64,000 bases of DNA from Neobacillus drentensis NBRC 102427. Its GTDB lineage: Bacteria; Bacillota; Bacilli; Bacillales; Cytobacillaceae. The stretch lies in contig NZ_BCUX01000025.1 in assembly GCF_001591445.1 (NCBI RefSeq), positions 1-64,000 on the forward strand, written 5' to 3'. Numbering within the stretch: the stretch's first letter is position 1; each line of letters opens with the position of its first letter. The notes under the pieces were generated by a model. It made no database searches, was not told the origin of the DNA, and saw nothing but the letters and a program-made list of their open reading frames with translations. Shown here piece by piece: positions 45,348 to 55,122 of this stretch. The position numbers were made by a program, and so were the translations under genes.

Positions 45348-45662
45348 TTGAAAAATTTAGAGTCAACAGAGCAATTTGAACAGCTACGTGATCAGGGGAA
45401 AACCATCTTCATGTTTTCTGCAGGCTGGTGCCCGGATTGTCGAGTAATTGAGCCGGTACTACCGGAAGTAGAATCCAAATTTAATGAATATACCTTTATA
45501 CATGTGGACCGTGATCAGTTTATTGAGATATGCCAGCAATTAGATGTCTTTGGCATCCCAAGCTTTATTGCCTTTGAAAAGGGGAAAGAGCTGGGCAGAT
45601 TCGTAAGTAAAGACCGAAAGACACAAGAAGAAATTGAAGGTTTTATTTCGGGGTTGAAATAA
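45348..45662 (+). CDS. ytpP: thioredoxin-like protein YtpP
   Basis: 104 residues, thioredoxin fold with the active-site motif FSAGWCPDCRV and the cis-proline segment GIPSFIAF. A thiol-disulfide role is likely. TTG 45348 fits GGAGG 8 nt upstream better than TTG 45342. Followed by a terminator. Confidence 0.9.
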   Translation: MKNLESTEQFEQLRDQGKTIFMFSAGWCPDCRVIEPVLPEVESKFNEYTFIHVDRDQFIEICQQLDVFGIPSFIAFEKGKELGRFVSKDRKTQEEIEGFISGLK

Positions 45663-45670
45663 AAATTCTG

Positions 45671-45706
45671 AAACCCTCCATCACCTTTTGAGATGGAGGG
45701 TTTTTA
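45671..45706 (+). terminator. terminator after ytpP
   Basis: AAACCCTCCATC and GATGGAGGGTTT form a perfect 12-bp stem with a 9-nt loop and T tail. Confidence 0.88.
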
Positions 45707-45749
45707 ATGTAATATAATAGTGATGCTCCTAAATTGGAGGGATTAACAA

Positions 45750-46544
45750 ATGAACATGGATAGCAGAAAAATGAAAAGTGAATTAGAGCAGCGCTTGACT
45801 AATAAAGACCGATTGATTTCCTATGACCGTGAGAAAGATCAGCTTCGTTTTGAAAGTAAATTGACAGGTAAAGGGATAACCGTGGCTTTACCCGGGATTA
45901 TTGCCAAATGGCATGTTGAAAAGGAAAAAGCCATTGATGAAGTGGTTTATTATATCGAAGAAGGGCTCCGTGCCATGGAGGACGACGTTCAATTAACCAA
46001 TCATGAGAAAAAAATCTTTCCCGTTATCCGCTCCTCGTCTTTCCCGAAGGAAGCAGAAGAGGGTGTACCGTTTTTAATTGACGACCACACAGCGGAAACA
46101 AAAATTTATTATGCGTATGATCAAGGTAATACCTATCGTTTAATTGACTCACGTATCATGGCTAAAGAGGGCTGGGAAGCAAAGAGAATCAAGGAAATTG
46201 CCTTATTTAATGTAAGGTCCCTGTCGACTACCCTCAAAGAAGATAAAGTGGCTGGCAATAGTTTTTATTTTCTTAATACCAATGATGGCTACGATGCAAG
46301 CCGCATATTAAATAAGGGATTTCTTCATGAAGTGGAGAAGAAAATTACCGGTACGATGGTTCTAGCTGTTCCACATCAGGATGTGTTAATTATCGCTGAT
46401 ATTCGCAATGATCGAGGCTATGATGTGCTTGCGCAAATGGCAATGAGCTTTTTCGCAAACGGTCATGTGCCAATCACCGCCTTATCCTTTTTATATGAAA
46501 ATGGTGAATTAGAACCTATTTTTATTTTGGGAAAAAATAAATAA
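45750..46544 (+). CDS. ytpQ: DUF1444-family protein YtpQ
   Basis: 264 residues, soluble. I recognise it as YtpQ/DUF1444 by the N-terminal [29 protein letters not shown] and its place between ytpP and sftA. Function unknown. RBS GGAGGG 8 nt before ATG, with TATAAT near 45713 as a likely -10. In B. subtilis ytpR follows; here a terminator and sftA follow instead. Confidence 0.88.
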   Translation: MNMDSRKMKSELEQRLTNKDRLISYDREKDQLRFESKLTGKGITVALPGIIAKWHVEKEKAIDEVVYYIEEGLRAMEDDVQLTNHEKKIFPVIRSSSFPKEAEEGVPFLIDDHTAETKIYYAYDQGNTYRLIDSRIMAKEGWEAKRIKEIALFNVRSLSTTLKEDKVAGNSFYFLNTNDGYDASRILNKGFLHEVEKKITGTMVLAVPHQDVLIIADIRNDRGYDVLAQMAMSFFANGHVPITALSFLYENGELEPIFILGKNK

Positions 46545-46559
46545 TCAAACGAGAAGAAG

Positions 46560-46588
46560 GATCACATCGTGTAAGGTGATCTTTTTTC
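46560..46588 (+). terminator. terminator after ytpQ
   Basis: GATCACAT and AGGTGATC pair with a short loop, followed by six Ts. Confidence 0.8.
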
Positions 46589-46677
46589 AATTCGCAATAT
46601 TTTGGCTGCATGTATTTTGACTCATTTAAAAGAATTGTGTCGAAATAATATGAAAAACTGATAAAATAGAGTGATAG

Positions 46678-49125
46678 ATGAAAGTAGAAAGAGTGATAGT
46701 TTTGAGCTGGTTCCAAAACCTTTTTCAAAGATTAAAAAAAGATGAAGAGGATGAAGAATTTAACGGTTACATATTACATAAACATGAAGGTCTGCCGTTA
46801 TTAAACAAACATGAAAATCTAAAAGATCTAGATACCAAAGTTTCCTATCAATACCCAAAAAGCAGTTATCGTCCTTCTTACCCTCCAATCCCCAGGGAAA
46901 CTCAAAAGGAAAAGGAAGAAACCTTACGCCAAAAACGATTAGAGAAACTTCCAGAAAAAAGAAAAAGTAGAGAAAAGCCTGAGATTCAAACAGTCAAAAA
47001 GGAAGTGCCTAAAACCAAAATAGAACCGTTACCTAGAAAAAGCGGTCCCTTCCAACCAACAGAAATTCCTTCGCCTGTATTTGGATTTAATCGGCCTAGA
47101 AATACAAAAACACTAGTCGAGCATGAATTAAGCCACTTTTTAAATGAGAAAATTGAAAAAGAGCTTGAAAGTTTAGTTGTGTCAAAAGAAACGATTGCGG
47201 ACCCAGAGATAAATATCCCATTTGTTAACGAAGAGGAATTACTAGAGGACTTAATCGAAGCTAGTCCAGTTTCAATCGAATCAAAAGAAGAAGTAAAAGA
47301 GGCTATTGCGGTTTCATTCGAGTCAACAGAGGCAGTAAATGAATATATTGCAGTTTCAATCGAGCCACCAGAGGAAGTAATAGAGAGTATTGCACTTTCA
47401 AAAGAGCCACCCGAGGAAGTAAAAGAGAATATTGCAGTTTCAATCGAGTCACCTGAAGCTGAGGAAGAAGAAGTAAGTGAGGCTATACCTGAACCGCCAG
47501 AACCGAAGCGCTCGAATTTGCCATTTAATGTGATGATGTTAAAACAAGATAAGCAAAAATGGGAAGAGAGAAAGCGAAAAAGAACTGTGGATCAGCAGGA
47601 TGAGGTCCCAACAGTGAATAAGCAGCCAGAAAAGGGAAATCAAGTAATTGATCTCTTCCCAGTTAAGGAAAAAGAGAGTACAGAAACTACGGATGAGGGT
47701 TATTATACCTTCCCTACAGATGGTTTACTTAACCCCCCTGTTACGGTAAAGAATGATACCAAATGGCTGCTAGAGCAAGAGGAGATATTAAACGAAACCC
47801 TCCAAAATTTTAATGTTGGTGCAAGTGTGGTGAATGTGACCCAAGGTCCTTCAGTTACCCGCTTTGAAGTTCAACCGGAGCCAGGTGTCAAGGTAAACAA
47901 AATAACTAATTTAAGTGATGATATCAAGTTAAGCCTTGCCGCGAGGGATATTCGGATTGAAGCTCCCATCCCCGGAAAGCATACCATTGGGATAGAAGTT
48001 CCAAACCAAAAGTCACGACCTGTTTTCATTAATGAAATTATTCAAAGCAGCATCTTTAAAGAATCCACCTCACCACTAACAGCTGTCCTTGGACTGGATA
48101 TTGCAGGGAAACCAATTGTAACGGACTTGAAGAAGATGCCTCACGGTTTGATTGCTGGTGCAACTGGGTCAGGAAAGAGTGTTTGTATTAACACCATATT
48201 GGTTAGTTTACTATTTAAAGCCAGCCCAGAAGATTTAAAGCTTTTGCTGATTGATCCAAAAATGGTGGAGCTTGCACCATACAACCGAATTCCGCACCTT
48301 GTTAGTCCAGTCATTACGGATGTCAAGGCAGCGACAGCTGCATTAAAATGGGCAGTAGAGGAAATGGAAAGACGGTATGAATTATTTGCTCATACCGGTG
48401 TTCGTGATATTAATCGCTTTAATGAATTGGCTATAAAGCATAAGCAGTATTCTGATAAACTTCCTTTTATCGTGATTGTTATTGATGAGTTAGCAGACTT
48501 AATGATGATGTCCCCTGCAGATGTGGAAGAAGCCATTTGTCGGATTGCTCAAAAGGCTAGGGCTTGTGGTATTCATCTGATCGTCGCAACCCAAAGACCG
48601 TCGGTTGATGTCATTACAGGATTAATTAAGGCAAATATTCCAACACGGATTGCCTTTTCCGTATCATCACAAGTCGATTCACGGACCATTATTGATATTA
48701 GCGGTGCAGAAAAGCTACTCGGACGAGGAGATATGTTATTTTTAGAAAATGGCTCCTCGAAACCGGTTCGATTGCAAGGAACGTTTGTATCGGATGAAGA
48801 AATTGATCTTGTTGTAGGTCATGTGAGGGAGCAGAGGGAACCCGATTACTTGTTCGAGCAAGACGAACTATTAAAAAAAGCACAAGTAACTGAAAATGAA
48901 GATGAACTTTTCTATGAAGCCTGTGAATTTATTATTGACCAAGGCGGTGCTTCCACTTCAAGTTTGCAAAGACGTTTTAAAATAGGCTACAACCGTGCCG
49001 CTAGATTGATGGATCTGCTTGAGAACAGTGGCTATATTACAAGCGCCAATGGAAGCAAGGCACGTGAAGTATTAATTACATTAGCTGATTTAGAGTCCAT
49101 TCAAGATGCTAGTGCAAATAATTAA
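46678..49125 (+). CDS. sftA: SftA, soluble FtsK/SpoIIIE-type DNA translocase
   Basis: 815 residues with no membrane helices. The first ~360 residues form a charged, low-complexity linker with 14-residue repeats (197-270). The motor domain (about 360-730) has the Walker A GATGSGKS and Walker B IVIVIDELADLMM. The C-terminal ~65 residues are the gamma winged helix (QGGASTSSLQRRFKIGYNRAARLMDLLE) that reads DNA polarity. It moves chromosome termini at the septum. The start is uncertain: ATG 46678 or TTG 46702 (product MSWFQNLF) both follow AGAGTGATAG. Confidence 0.93.
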   Translation: MKVERVIVLSWFQNLFQRLKKDEEDEEFNGYILHKHEGLPLLNKHENLKDLDTKVSYQYPKSSYRPSYPPIPRETQKEKEETLRQKRLEKLPEKRKSREKPEIQTVKKEVPKTKIEPLPRKSGPFQPTEIPSPVFGFNRPRNTKTLVEHELSHFLNEKIEKELESLVVSKETIADPEINIPFVNEEELLEDLIEASPVSIESKEEVKEAIAVSFESTEAVNEYIAVSIEPPEEVIESIALSKEPPEEVKENIAVSIESPEAEEEEVSEAIPEPPEPKRSNLPFNVMMLKQDKQKWEERKRKRTVDQQDEVPTVNKQPEKGNQVIDLFPVKEKESTETTDEGYYTFPTDGLLNPPVTVKNDTKWLLEQEEILNETLQNFNVGASVVNVTQGPSVTRFEVQPEPGVKVNKITNLSDDIKLSLAARDIRIEAPIPGKHTIGIEVPNQKSRPVFINEIIQSSIFKESTSPLTAVLGLDIAGKPIVTDLKKMPHGLIAGATGSGKSVCINTILVSLLFKASPEDLKLLLIDPKMVELAPYNRIPHLVSPVITDVKAATAALKWAVEEMERRYELFAHTGVRDINRFNELAIKHKQYSDKLPFIVIVIDELADLMMMSPADVEEAICRIAQKARACGIHLIVATQRPSVDVITGLIKANIPTRIAFSVSSQVDSRTIIDISGAEKLLGRGDMLFLENGSSKPVRLQGTFVSDEEIDLVVGHVREQREPDYLFEQDELLKKAQVTENEDELFYEACEFIIDQGGASTSSLQRRFKIGYNRAARLMDLLENSGYITSANGSKAREVLITLADLESIQDASANN
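47269..47490 (+). repeat. 42-nt in-frame tandem repeats in the sftA linker
   Basis: Units begin at 47269, 47311, 47353, 47395 and 47437. Each encodes 14 residues of the pattern VSIESxEEVxExIA (VSIESKEEVKEAIA, VSFESTEAVNEYIA, VSIEPPEEVIESIA, LSKEPPEEVKENIA, then a longer degenerate unit). The phase is exact for four units, so copy number can vary without a frameshift. Confidence 0.88.
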
Positions 49126-49357
49126 TCTATAGTATTCTTTAATGGCAGGGATAAATAATATATAGTGAACTGATAAGTAAGGCGACAAAGATTAAATTTG
49201 CAAATAGTTTTTCAGGGTGAACAGTGGTATAATAATTTAATATGTTTTTAGAAGTTAATTAATTTTTGGGGTGTATTAGCACTCAGTTTTTCTTGTTAGC
49301 AAATACAGACAGATGTCATATACTGTTTTACAGATAGACGTTGTTGGAGGTTCTTCT

Positions 49358-50659
49358 ATGACTATTTACCATTTTGTAGGTATAAAGGGGTCTGGAATGA
49401 GTGCACTCGCACAAGTTCTACATGATATGAAATTTAAGGTGCAAGGCTCCGATGTCGATAAGCGCTTTTTTACACAACTGGCCCTTGAACAATCAGGGAT
49501 AACAATCCTTCCCTTTCAAAAAGAGAATATTAAGCCAGGAATGACGATTATTGCAGGAAATGCTTTTCCTGATACCCATGAGGAAATTCAAGAAGCCATG
49601 AAACTTGGACTTCCTATTGTGCGTTACCATCGGTTTTTGGGCGACTTTATGCAGAACTTTACGAGCGTTGCCATTACTGGTGCGCACGGTAAGACGTCGA
49701 CTACAGGTTTGCTTGCCCATGTGATTGAAGGAGCTAAGCCTACTTCCTTTTTAATTGGCGACGGAACAGGCAAAGGTAGAGAAGGCTCGGAATATTTTGT
49801 GTTCGAAGCCTGTGAATACAGAAGACACTTCTTGTCCTATTTTCCTGATTATGCGATTATGACAAATATTGATTTTGATCATCCCGATTACTTTGCTAAT
49901 ATTGATGATGTCTTTTCAGCATTTCAAGAAATGTCCATACAGGTGAAAAAAGGAATATTCGCTTATGGCGATGATGAGCAGCTTCAAAAAATCCAAGCAA
50001 AGGTACCTGTTTTGTTTTATGGATTTGGTAATGAAAATGACTATCAAGCCAAAAATATTGTTAAATCAACAAACGGAACGAGCTTTGATGTATTTATTCG
50101 CAATACATTCTATGATACATTCTCGATCCCATCCTTTGGCGATCATAGTGTGTTAAACGCACTTGCCGTTATCGGTTTATGTCATTATGAAGAAATAAAT
50201 GTAGAGGTTGTTAAGGACCAATTAACTACCTTCCAAGGTGTCAAAAGAAGATTTTCGGAAAAAAGGATTGGGTCACAAATATTAATCGATGATTACGCCC
50301 ATCATCCGACAGAAATAAAAGCAACGATTGATGCTGCTAAGCAAAAATACCCGGATCGAAATATTGTGGCGGTTTTCCAACCACATACTTTTTCACGCAC
50401 TCAAGCGTTCTTGGAAGACTTTGCAAAAAGTTTGCGTGAAGCAGATAAAGCCTATTTGTGTGAAATCTTTGGCTCTGCTCGTGAAAACCATGGGAAACTA
50501 TCCATCAAGGATCTACAGAATCGAATTGAGGGCTCTGAAATAATTACTGAGGAAAATACTTCTGTATTAAATCAGAACGAAAACAGCGTAATAATCTTTA
50601 TGGGTGCCGGCGATATTCAAAAATTCCAGGAATCATACGAAAAACAACTTATTAAATAA
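49358..50659 (+). CDS. murC: UDP-N-acetylmuramate--L-alanine ligase
   Basis: 433 residues, Mur ligase fold. [12 protein letters not shown] is the UDP-binding start, [13 protein letters not shown] the ATP loop and [10 protein letters not shown] the C-terminal signature. It adds L-Ala to UDP-MurNAc. ATG 49358 has TTGGAGG 8 nt upstream; the frame from 49313 lacks that support. The sftA-murC order is as in B. subtilis. Confidence 0.96.
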   Translation: MTIYHFVGIKGSGMSALAQVLHDMKFKVQGSDVDKRFFTQLALEQSGITILPFQKENIKPGMTIIAGNAFPDTHEEIQEAMKLGLPIVRYHRFLGDFMQNFTSVAITGAHGKTSTTGLLAHVIEGAKPTSFLIGDGTGKGREGSEYFVFEACEYRRHFLSYFPDYAIMTNIDFDHPDYFANIDDVFSAFQEMSIQVKKGIFAYGDDEQLQKIQAKVPVLFYGFGNENDYQAKNIVKSTNGTSFDVFIRNTFYDTFSIPSFGDHSVLNALAVIGLCHYEEINVEVVKDQLTTFQGVKRRFSEKRIGSQILIDDYAHHPTEIKATIDAAKQKYPDRNIVAVFQPHTFSRTQAFLEDFAKSLREADKAYLCEIFGSARENHGKLSIKDLQNRIEGSEIITEENTSVLNQNENSVIIFMGAGDIQKFQESYEKQLIK

Positions 50660-50663
50660 AATG

Positions 50664-50702
50664 AAAAGGATGCCAGCATATAAAGTTGGCATCCTTTTTT
50701 TA
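50664..50702 (+). terminator. terminator after murC
   Basis: AAAAGGATGCCA and TGGCATCCTTTT form a strong stem around GCATATAAAGT with a T tail. Confidence 0.88.
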
Positions 50703-50827
50703 ATAGTAAATAAATACGACTTTCAATTAGTCTGTTAATTTGCGCTCCAATCAACGGTGTAGTATTCAATTTTAGCTTTTCAACTCATATGTGCTTAATG
50801 GAGTAACCAGCAATAGTAAAATAAGCG

Positions 50828-52403
50828 GAGATATTCAGACTGTTGAGAAAGTGGTTTTATGCAGCCTAACCTGCCTGTTCTAGGAAGAAAATATTTGAAC
50901 TAGATTAATGAAATTAGTAAAAAGGACAGAATTCCCCTGTTGAGATTGCTTGGCAAGGTGCCTGGCAATCTTCTTTAGGTTCTGTGCCACTGCCGTCATG
51001 AGTGCTTGTTCCTGGGTTTTCTCTTTTCCCCGGAACCGGCAATAGCGAAGCCCGTGGAGTGTTTTAGCATCCGCGAAGCTTCGCTCTATGGTCTGGCAAC
51101 GTAATTGATAGATATCATTCCCGATTTTACTTTGGCGGTTTTGGACTACCTTTTCCTTGTGCGTTTCCCATATATGGCGTTGAATAATCCTTTGCTTATT
51201 CGCACTTGAAGTACATTGTTTTAGGAAAGGGCATTCCTTGCATTTATCCGAAACGGACCGATACTCTTTATATCCCTGACGGTTTGTAGTGCCATAAGTT
51301 AATGTTTTGCCCGCTGGGCAAATATAGACATCGTGTTCCGTGTCGTAAGTGAATTGGGATTTAGAAAACTTGCCTTCTGTGCTAGAAGCTTTACGCTCTG
51401 CAATCACAGGGAAAAGGTTCATATCTAGTGTCTTTTTACAAATGTGAGCCGTAAAGTAACCCGAGTCCAAAGCTACTGATTCCAAGGTCTTTGCAAAACC
51501 AAATCTTTCAATCTGGCTTTTCAATCTTTCCAAATAAACAGTTGCATCGTTGACGTTACCAGGGGTCACGAATACATCTGTAATAATATTAAATTTGTGA
51601 TCGACAGTACGATGATCCAAAAAGAAAAAACCTTCTGGCTTTCCCTTACGATTCATAAATCCGCATTCAGGATCCGTGGTACTTTTTTTTAGTTTCTTTT
51701 CTTTATTCTCCCCGGCTGGAGGTAAGGGATTTTTTCCGTGTACTTCACGATCCTCGTTCACTGCCTTTTCGAGTTCCACCAAATACTCGTTCGGTTGGTC
51801 TGTCACCACCTGCATAGTATAAGCATTCTTGTTAGCATTGGCCTGGATATGCGTGGAATCGGAGATGAGGAGACGCCCAGCCACCATATGATGATGAATC
51901 GCTAAATGTACTACTTCATCAAAGACTTCCTGAAAGACAGTTGTACCTTTAAACCTTCTATTTCGATTCCAACTGATCGTTGAATGATCAGGCACAGAAT
52001 CAGAAAAACCCAAACCTAAAAACCATCTGTATGCAGCATTAAGGGTGATTTCTTGTTCTAACTGTCTTTCAGAGCGGATGCCATAAAGATATCCAACTAG
52101 CATCATTTTGAACAGTACAACCGGGTCAAGCGAAGGTCTTCCTTTGGACTCACTGTAAAAAGGACGCACCTTTTCTCTAATGAATGAAAAGTCTACGTGC
52201 TTATTAATCAACCGAAGAAGATGGTTATCAGGAACCAATAATTCTATATCTACTAGTTCAAGTTGGCTTGTTTTAGATTGAGTAGAATTCGTACGATTTA
52301 GCAAGATAGTCACGCCTTCCAGGTATATTCTATATAAAAATTATACCACATTAACGCGTTAATTCGTTGAAAAACATGACTTTCTCAACAGCCTGAGATA
52401 TTC
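50828..52403 (-). mobile_element. IS1182-family insertion sequence with 9-bp target duplication
   Basis: The element proper is 50837-52394 (1558 bp). Left end AGACTGTTGAGAAAGTGG and right end (reverse complement) AGGCTGTTGAGAAAGTCA are terminal inverted repeats with 15 of the first 16 bases identical. GAGATATTC flanks both sides (50828-50836 and 52395-52403). The joined target reads as the centre of an AAGCGGA..TCCGGTT palindrome. The transposase is intact, so the copy may still be active. Confidence 0.92.
50880..52313 (-). CDS. IS1182-family DDE transposase
   Basis: 477 residues, full length. N-terminal DUF772-type region ([57 protein letters not shown]). The first catalytic Asp is in [16 protein letters not shown] Cys-rich segment follows ([11 protein letters not shown]). 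The [16 protein letters not shown] region carries the Y-(2)-R-(3)-E motif with the catalytic Glu. It cuts and inserts the surrounding element. Confidence 0.95.
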   Translation of the reverse strand: MTILLNRTNSTQSKTSQLELVDIELLVPDNHLLRLINKHVDFSFIREKVRPFYSESKGRPSLDPVVLFKMMLVGYLYGIRSERQLEQEITLNAAYRWFLGLGFSDSVPDHSTISWNRNRRFKGTTVFQEVFDEVVHLAIHHHMVAGRLLISDSTHIQANANKNAYTMQVVTDQPNEYLVELEKAVNEDREVHGKNPLPPAGENKEKKLKKSTTDPECGFMNRKGKPEGFFFLDHRTVDHKFNIITDVFVTPGNVNDATVYLERLKSQIERFGFAKTLESVALDSGYFTAHICKKTLDMNLFPVIAERKASSTEGKFSKSQFTYDTEHDVYICPAGKTLTYGTTNRQGYKEYRSVSDKCKECPFLKQCTSSANKQRIIQRHIWETHKEKVVQNRQSKIGNDIYQLRCQTIERSFADAKTLHGLRYCRFRGKEKTQEQALMTAVAQNLKKIARHLAKQSQQGNSVLFTNFINLVQIFSS

Positions 52404-52635
52404 CGGTTAGATGCTGAATGGAGCTAATTTCGGAGGATATAAGGGGAGGTTTTCCGCTTATGCAAAGCAAAGTCTCTCATTTGCGAGTTTTTCGAGTCAA
52501 TAAGCGGAATCTCTCCGTCTATTTAAGCCATTTTTAATAATAATTACTAATTAAGCGGAATTCTTCCGTCTATTTATCAGCTCTGGTGCCTAACCTAATC
52601 CCCTAATGTAATGGGAAGTTTAGACTCAGACAAAA
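52404..52635. repeat. intergenic palindromic repeats (AAGCGGA..TCCG type)
   Basis: Imperfect 20-24 nt palindromes lie at 52437-52460, 52499-52523 and 52550-52574, each with an AAGSGGA arm, a short loop and TTCCG or TCCG with a TATT tail. A fourth copy was split by the IS. No gene is visible in this stretch. Confidence 0.7.
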
Positions 52636-52676
52636 ATAAAAAATTGCCGAGAAAATGACCCTTTCTCGACAATCTT
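52636..52676 (-). terminator. terminator of the M29 aminopeptidase gene
   Basis: On the minus strand ATTGTCGAGAAAG and TTTCTCGGCAAT pair around a short loop, followed by seven Ts. Confidence 0.8.
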
Positions 52677-52710
52677 AAAGGATGCAAGCAATCCTTGGCA
52701 TCTATTCTTT

Positions 52711-53826
52711 TTATTTAAGATTTTCTGGATTTAATACTTCTAACTCAGGAAGAACAAACAGCCCGTCTTTACGAATTAATACCTCATCGAAATACATTTC
52801 CCCGCCGCCATACTCAGGACGTTGGATATTAACCATATCCCAGTGGATATTAGAATGGTTGCCATTAAACGCGTCATCATAGCATTGCCCAGGGGTAAAA
52901 TGGAAGCTGCCAGCAATCTTTTCATCAAACAAGATATCCTGCATTGGATTAAGGATAAATGGATTGACCCCAATCGCAAATTCCCCAATATATCGAGCCC
53001 CTTCATCTGTATCAAAAATTTTATTGATACGGCTGGAATCATTGGACTCCGCTTCGACAATTTTCCCATCTCTAAACGTCAACTTCACATTTTCAAACGT
53101 AAAACCTTGATAAGGAGAAGGTGTGTTATACGTAATAACCCCATTGACCGAGTCTTTAACAGGGGCAGTATAAACTTCACCATCTGGAATGTTTAACCGT
53201 CCGGCACATTTAATAGCCGGGATATCCTTAATGGAAAAGCTGAGGTCTGTTCCTGGACCAGTGATTCGAACTTTGTCTGTTCGGTCCATTAGCTCTTTCA
53301 GACTATCCATGGCTTGATCCATTTTTCCATAATCGAGGTTACATACATCAAAATAAAAGTTTTCAAAGGCTTCGGTGCTCATTTTTGCTAATTGGGCCAT
53401 AGACGAAGTTGGATATCTTAGGACAACCCATTTTGTCTTAGGAACACGGATATCACGGTGAACCTTTTTACCAATCGTATTTCCGTGAATTTTCATTTTA
53501 TCATCAGGGACATCAGATTGTTCACTGATGTTATCACCTGAACGAAGACCTATGTATGCATCCATTTTACTCATCACATTTGCTTCGAACTCTGCCATCA
53601 TGTTAAATTGCTCTTCCTGTGCTCCTAATAAGAGCGAGCGGTCGACCCGATGGTCCTTTAACAGCACAAAAGGGTAACCTCCAGCTAAATAGGCTTCCTT
53701 CACAAGAGCGGTCACAAGTTCACGCTGAAGCCCAAAGTTTTCAATTAAAACCTTTTCACCCTTTTGAAGCTGGACCGAATAATTAATTAAGTTTTTTGCT
53801 AACTTTTCAATACGAGGATCTTTCAT
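52711..53826 (-). CDS. ampS: M29-family (AmpS/PepS) aminopeptidase
   Basis: 371 residues. The C-terminal half carries the dinuclear metal site of M29: EVYTAPVKDSVNG, GEFAIGVNP, IAGSFHFTPGQCYDDAFNGNHSN and the final GGGEMYFDEVLIRKDG. It removes N-terminal residues from peptides in the cytoplasm. RBS GGAGG 8 nt before the ATG. Confidence 0.93.
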   Translation of the reverse strand: MKDPRIEKLAKNLINYSVQLQKGEKVLIENFGLQRELVTALVKEAYLAGGYPFVLLKDHRVDRSLLLGAQEEQFNMMAEFEANVMSKMDAYIGLRSGDNISEQSDVPDDKMKIHGNTIGKKVHRDIRVPKTKWVVLRYPTSSMAQLAKMSTEAFENFYFDVCNLDYGKMDQAMDSLKELMDRTDKVRITGPGTDLSFSIKDIPAIKCAGRLNIPDGEVYTAPVKDSVNGVITYNTPSPYQGFTFENVKLTFRDGKIVEAESNDSSRINKIFDTDEGARYIGEFAIGVNPFILNPMQDILFDEKIAGSFHFTPGQCYDDAFNGNHSNIHWDMVNIQRPEYGGGEMYFDEVLIRKDGLFVLPELEVLNPENLK

Positions 53827-53990
53827 TCTTTACGCCTCCAACAGAATTATGTAGGTACATTCATATTGTAACCGAATGAAGGCTGAAAGTTGAAAAATAA
53901 AACTTTTATATCATTCCCTGATGAAATTTTTATAAGAAACGGCAGGAGATGAGGACAATTATATGGAAGTAGTATAAGATAATTAACGAG

Positions 53991-54015
53991 GTTTATTACT
54001 TTCCGTGATGGGTAA
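53991..54015 (+). promoter_or_regulatory. SigB-type promoter of ytxG
   Basis: GTTTAT (53991-53996), 13-bp spacer and GGGTAA (54010-54015) match the general stress consensus GTTTAA-N12-14-GGGWAW. B. subtilis ytxGHJ is known to be SigB-dependent. Confidence 0.7.
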
Positions 54016-54048
54016 TACATATTGATAGGATTAAGGCGGAGGTGCACG

Positions 54049-54510
54049 ATGCAAATTATTTTATACTTAAGCGTAGCCCTGATTGCAATCGCGTTTTTTG
54101 TGCTTGTCATCTTTTTATCGACGACACTCAAATCATTTCAAGTTACACTTACAAGCGTTTCGAAAACATTAACCGGATTAGAAAAACAGTTGGATGGCGT
54201 AACAGCAGAAACTACAATTCTCCTCCAAAAAACAAACGCACTTGCAGATGATATTAAGCAGAAAACGGATCGTTTAAACAGTGTGGTTGAAGCGGTAAAA
54301 GACGTAGGTACAACGGTTTCTAAATTCAATGGGACCTTACAAAACATTACGCAAACAGTGGATATGCAAGTGGAGGAAAGTAAAGAGAAAATTTCGCAAA
54401 TTGTTCAATGGAGTAATATCGTATTAGAATTAAAGGATAAGTGGCAAGCCAGGAGGCAACAAAAAACGACAGTAAGCTTAGATGAAAGCAAGAAGGTTAG
54501 ATCTCATTAG
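54049..54510 (+). CDS. ytxG: YtxG, DUF948 general-stress membrane protein
   Basis: 153 residues. One N-terminal membrane helix (about 3-25, LYLSVALIAIAFFVLVIFL) is followed by a long coiled-coil-like region (VTLTSVSKTLTGLEKQLDGV). ATG 54049 has GGAGGTG 6-9 nt upstream. First gene of ytxG-ytxH-ytxJ behind a SigB-type promoter. Molecular role unknown. Confidence 0.88.
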   Translation: MQIILYLSVALIAIAFFVLVIFLSTTLKSFQVTLTSVSKTLTGLEKQLDGVTAETTILLQKTNALADDIKQKTDRLNSVVEAVKDVGTTVSKFNGTLQNITQTVDMQVEESKEKISQIVQWSNIVLELKDKWQARRQQKTTVSLDESKKVRSH

Positions 54511-54531
54511 AAAAAAGAGGAGGATATTAAG

Positions 54532-55026
54532 ATGCCTAATAAAGAATATGATTCACGCGATACGAATCAAACTCGGAATGAGGAGTCTTCCAATAGCTTT
54601 TTGCTGGGAGCAATTATCGGTGGAGTCGTTGGTGCAGCTGCAGCACTGCTTTTGGCTCCAAAGACAGGAAAAGATCTTCGCAATAGGTTTACTAACCAAG
54701 CGGGAACGGTCATTGATAAGACAGCCAATATACGTGAAAATGTTTTGACAAAAAGTAATGAATTCGTTTCAAAAAGCTCTACCCTATCCCAAGGGATTGT
54801 CCTGCAATCGGCAGGGCTTTTGAATAAGGTAAAGGGGAAAATAACGAGCCATGATGAGTCGGAGGAAGAAGGAATCTCAAATTATATCCCTCTTCATACT
54901 CCAAATGAAAAGACAGAATCTAAGCGGTCAATCCCGATTGGACATCTAGATAGTTCTGAAATAAGAAAAAAACTTGAAGAAGCTGAAAAGGCATTTGATG
55001 AGGAAGAAAACAAAGTTAAACTCTAA
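54532..55026 (+). CDS. ytxH: YtxH, glycine-zipper general-stress protein
   Basis: 164 residues. A short polar N-terminus is followed by a glycine-zipper helix (about 23-45, FLLGAIIGGVVGAAAALLLAPKTG), the YtxH domain, then a charged C-terminus. GAGGAGG precedes the ATG. Probably membrane-associated. Co-transcribed with ytxG; function unknown. Confidence 0.9.
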   Translation: MPNKEYDSRDTNQTRNEESSNSFLLGAIIGGVVGAAAALLLAPKTGKDLRNRFTNQAGTVIDKTANIRENVLTKSNEFVSKSSTLSQGIVLQSAGLLNKVKGKITSHDESEEEGISNYIPLHTPNEKTESKRSIPIGHLDSSEIRKKLEEAEKAFDEEENKVKL

Positions 55027-55064
55027 AAAGTTAGCAGCATGCTAAATCTGATTATTTGTGATAC

Positions 55065-55104
55065 AAACGGTGGAGTGATAAAATTACTTCACCGTTTATT
55101 TTAT
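55065..55104 (+). terminator. hairpin between ytxH and brxC
   Basis: AAACGGTGGAGT and ACTTCACCGTTT pair around GATAAAATT, followed by ATTTTATTT. It may partly terminate or adjust brxC level. Confidence 0.65.
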
Positions 55105-55122
55105 TTCTGGAGGTATGTACAC

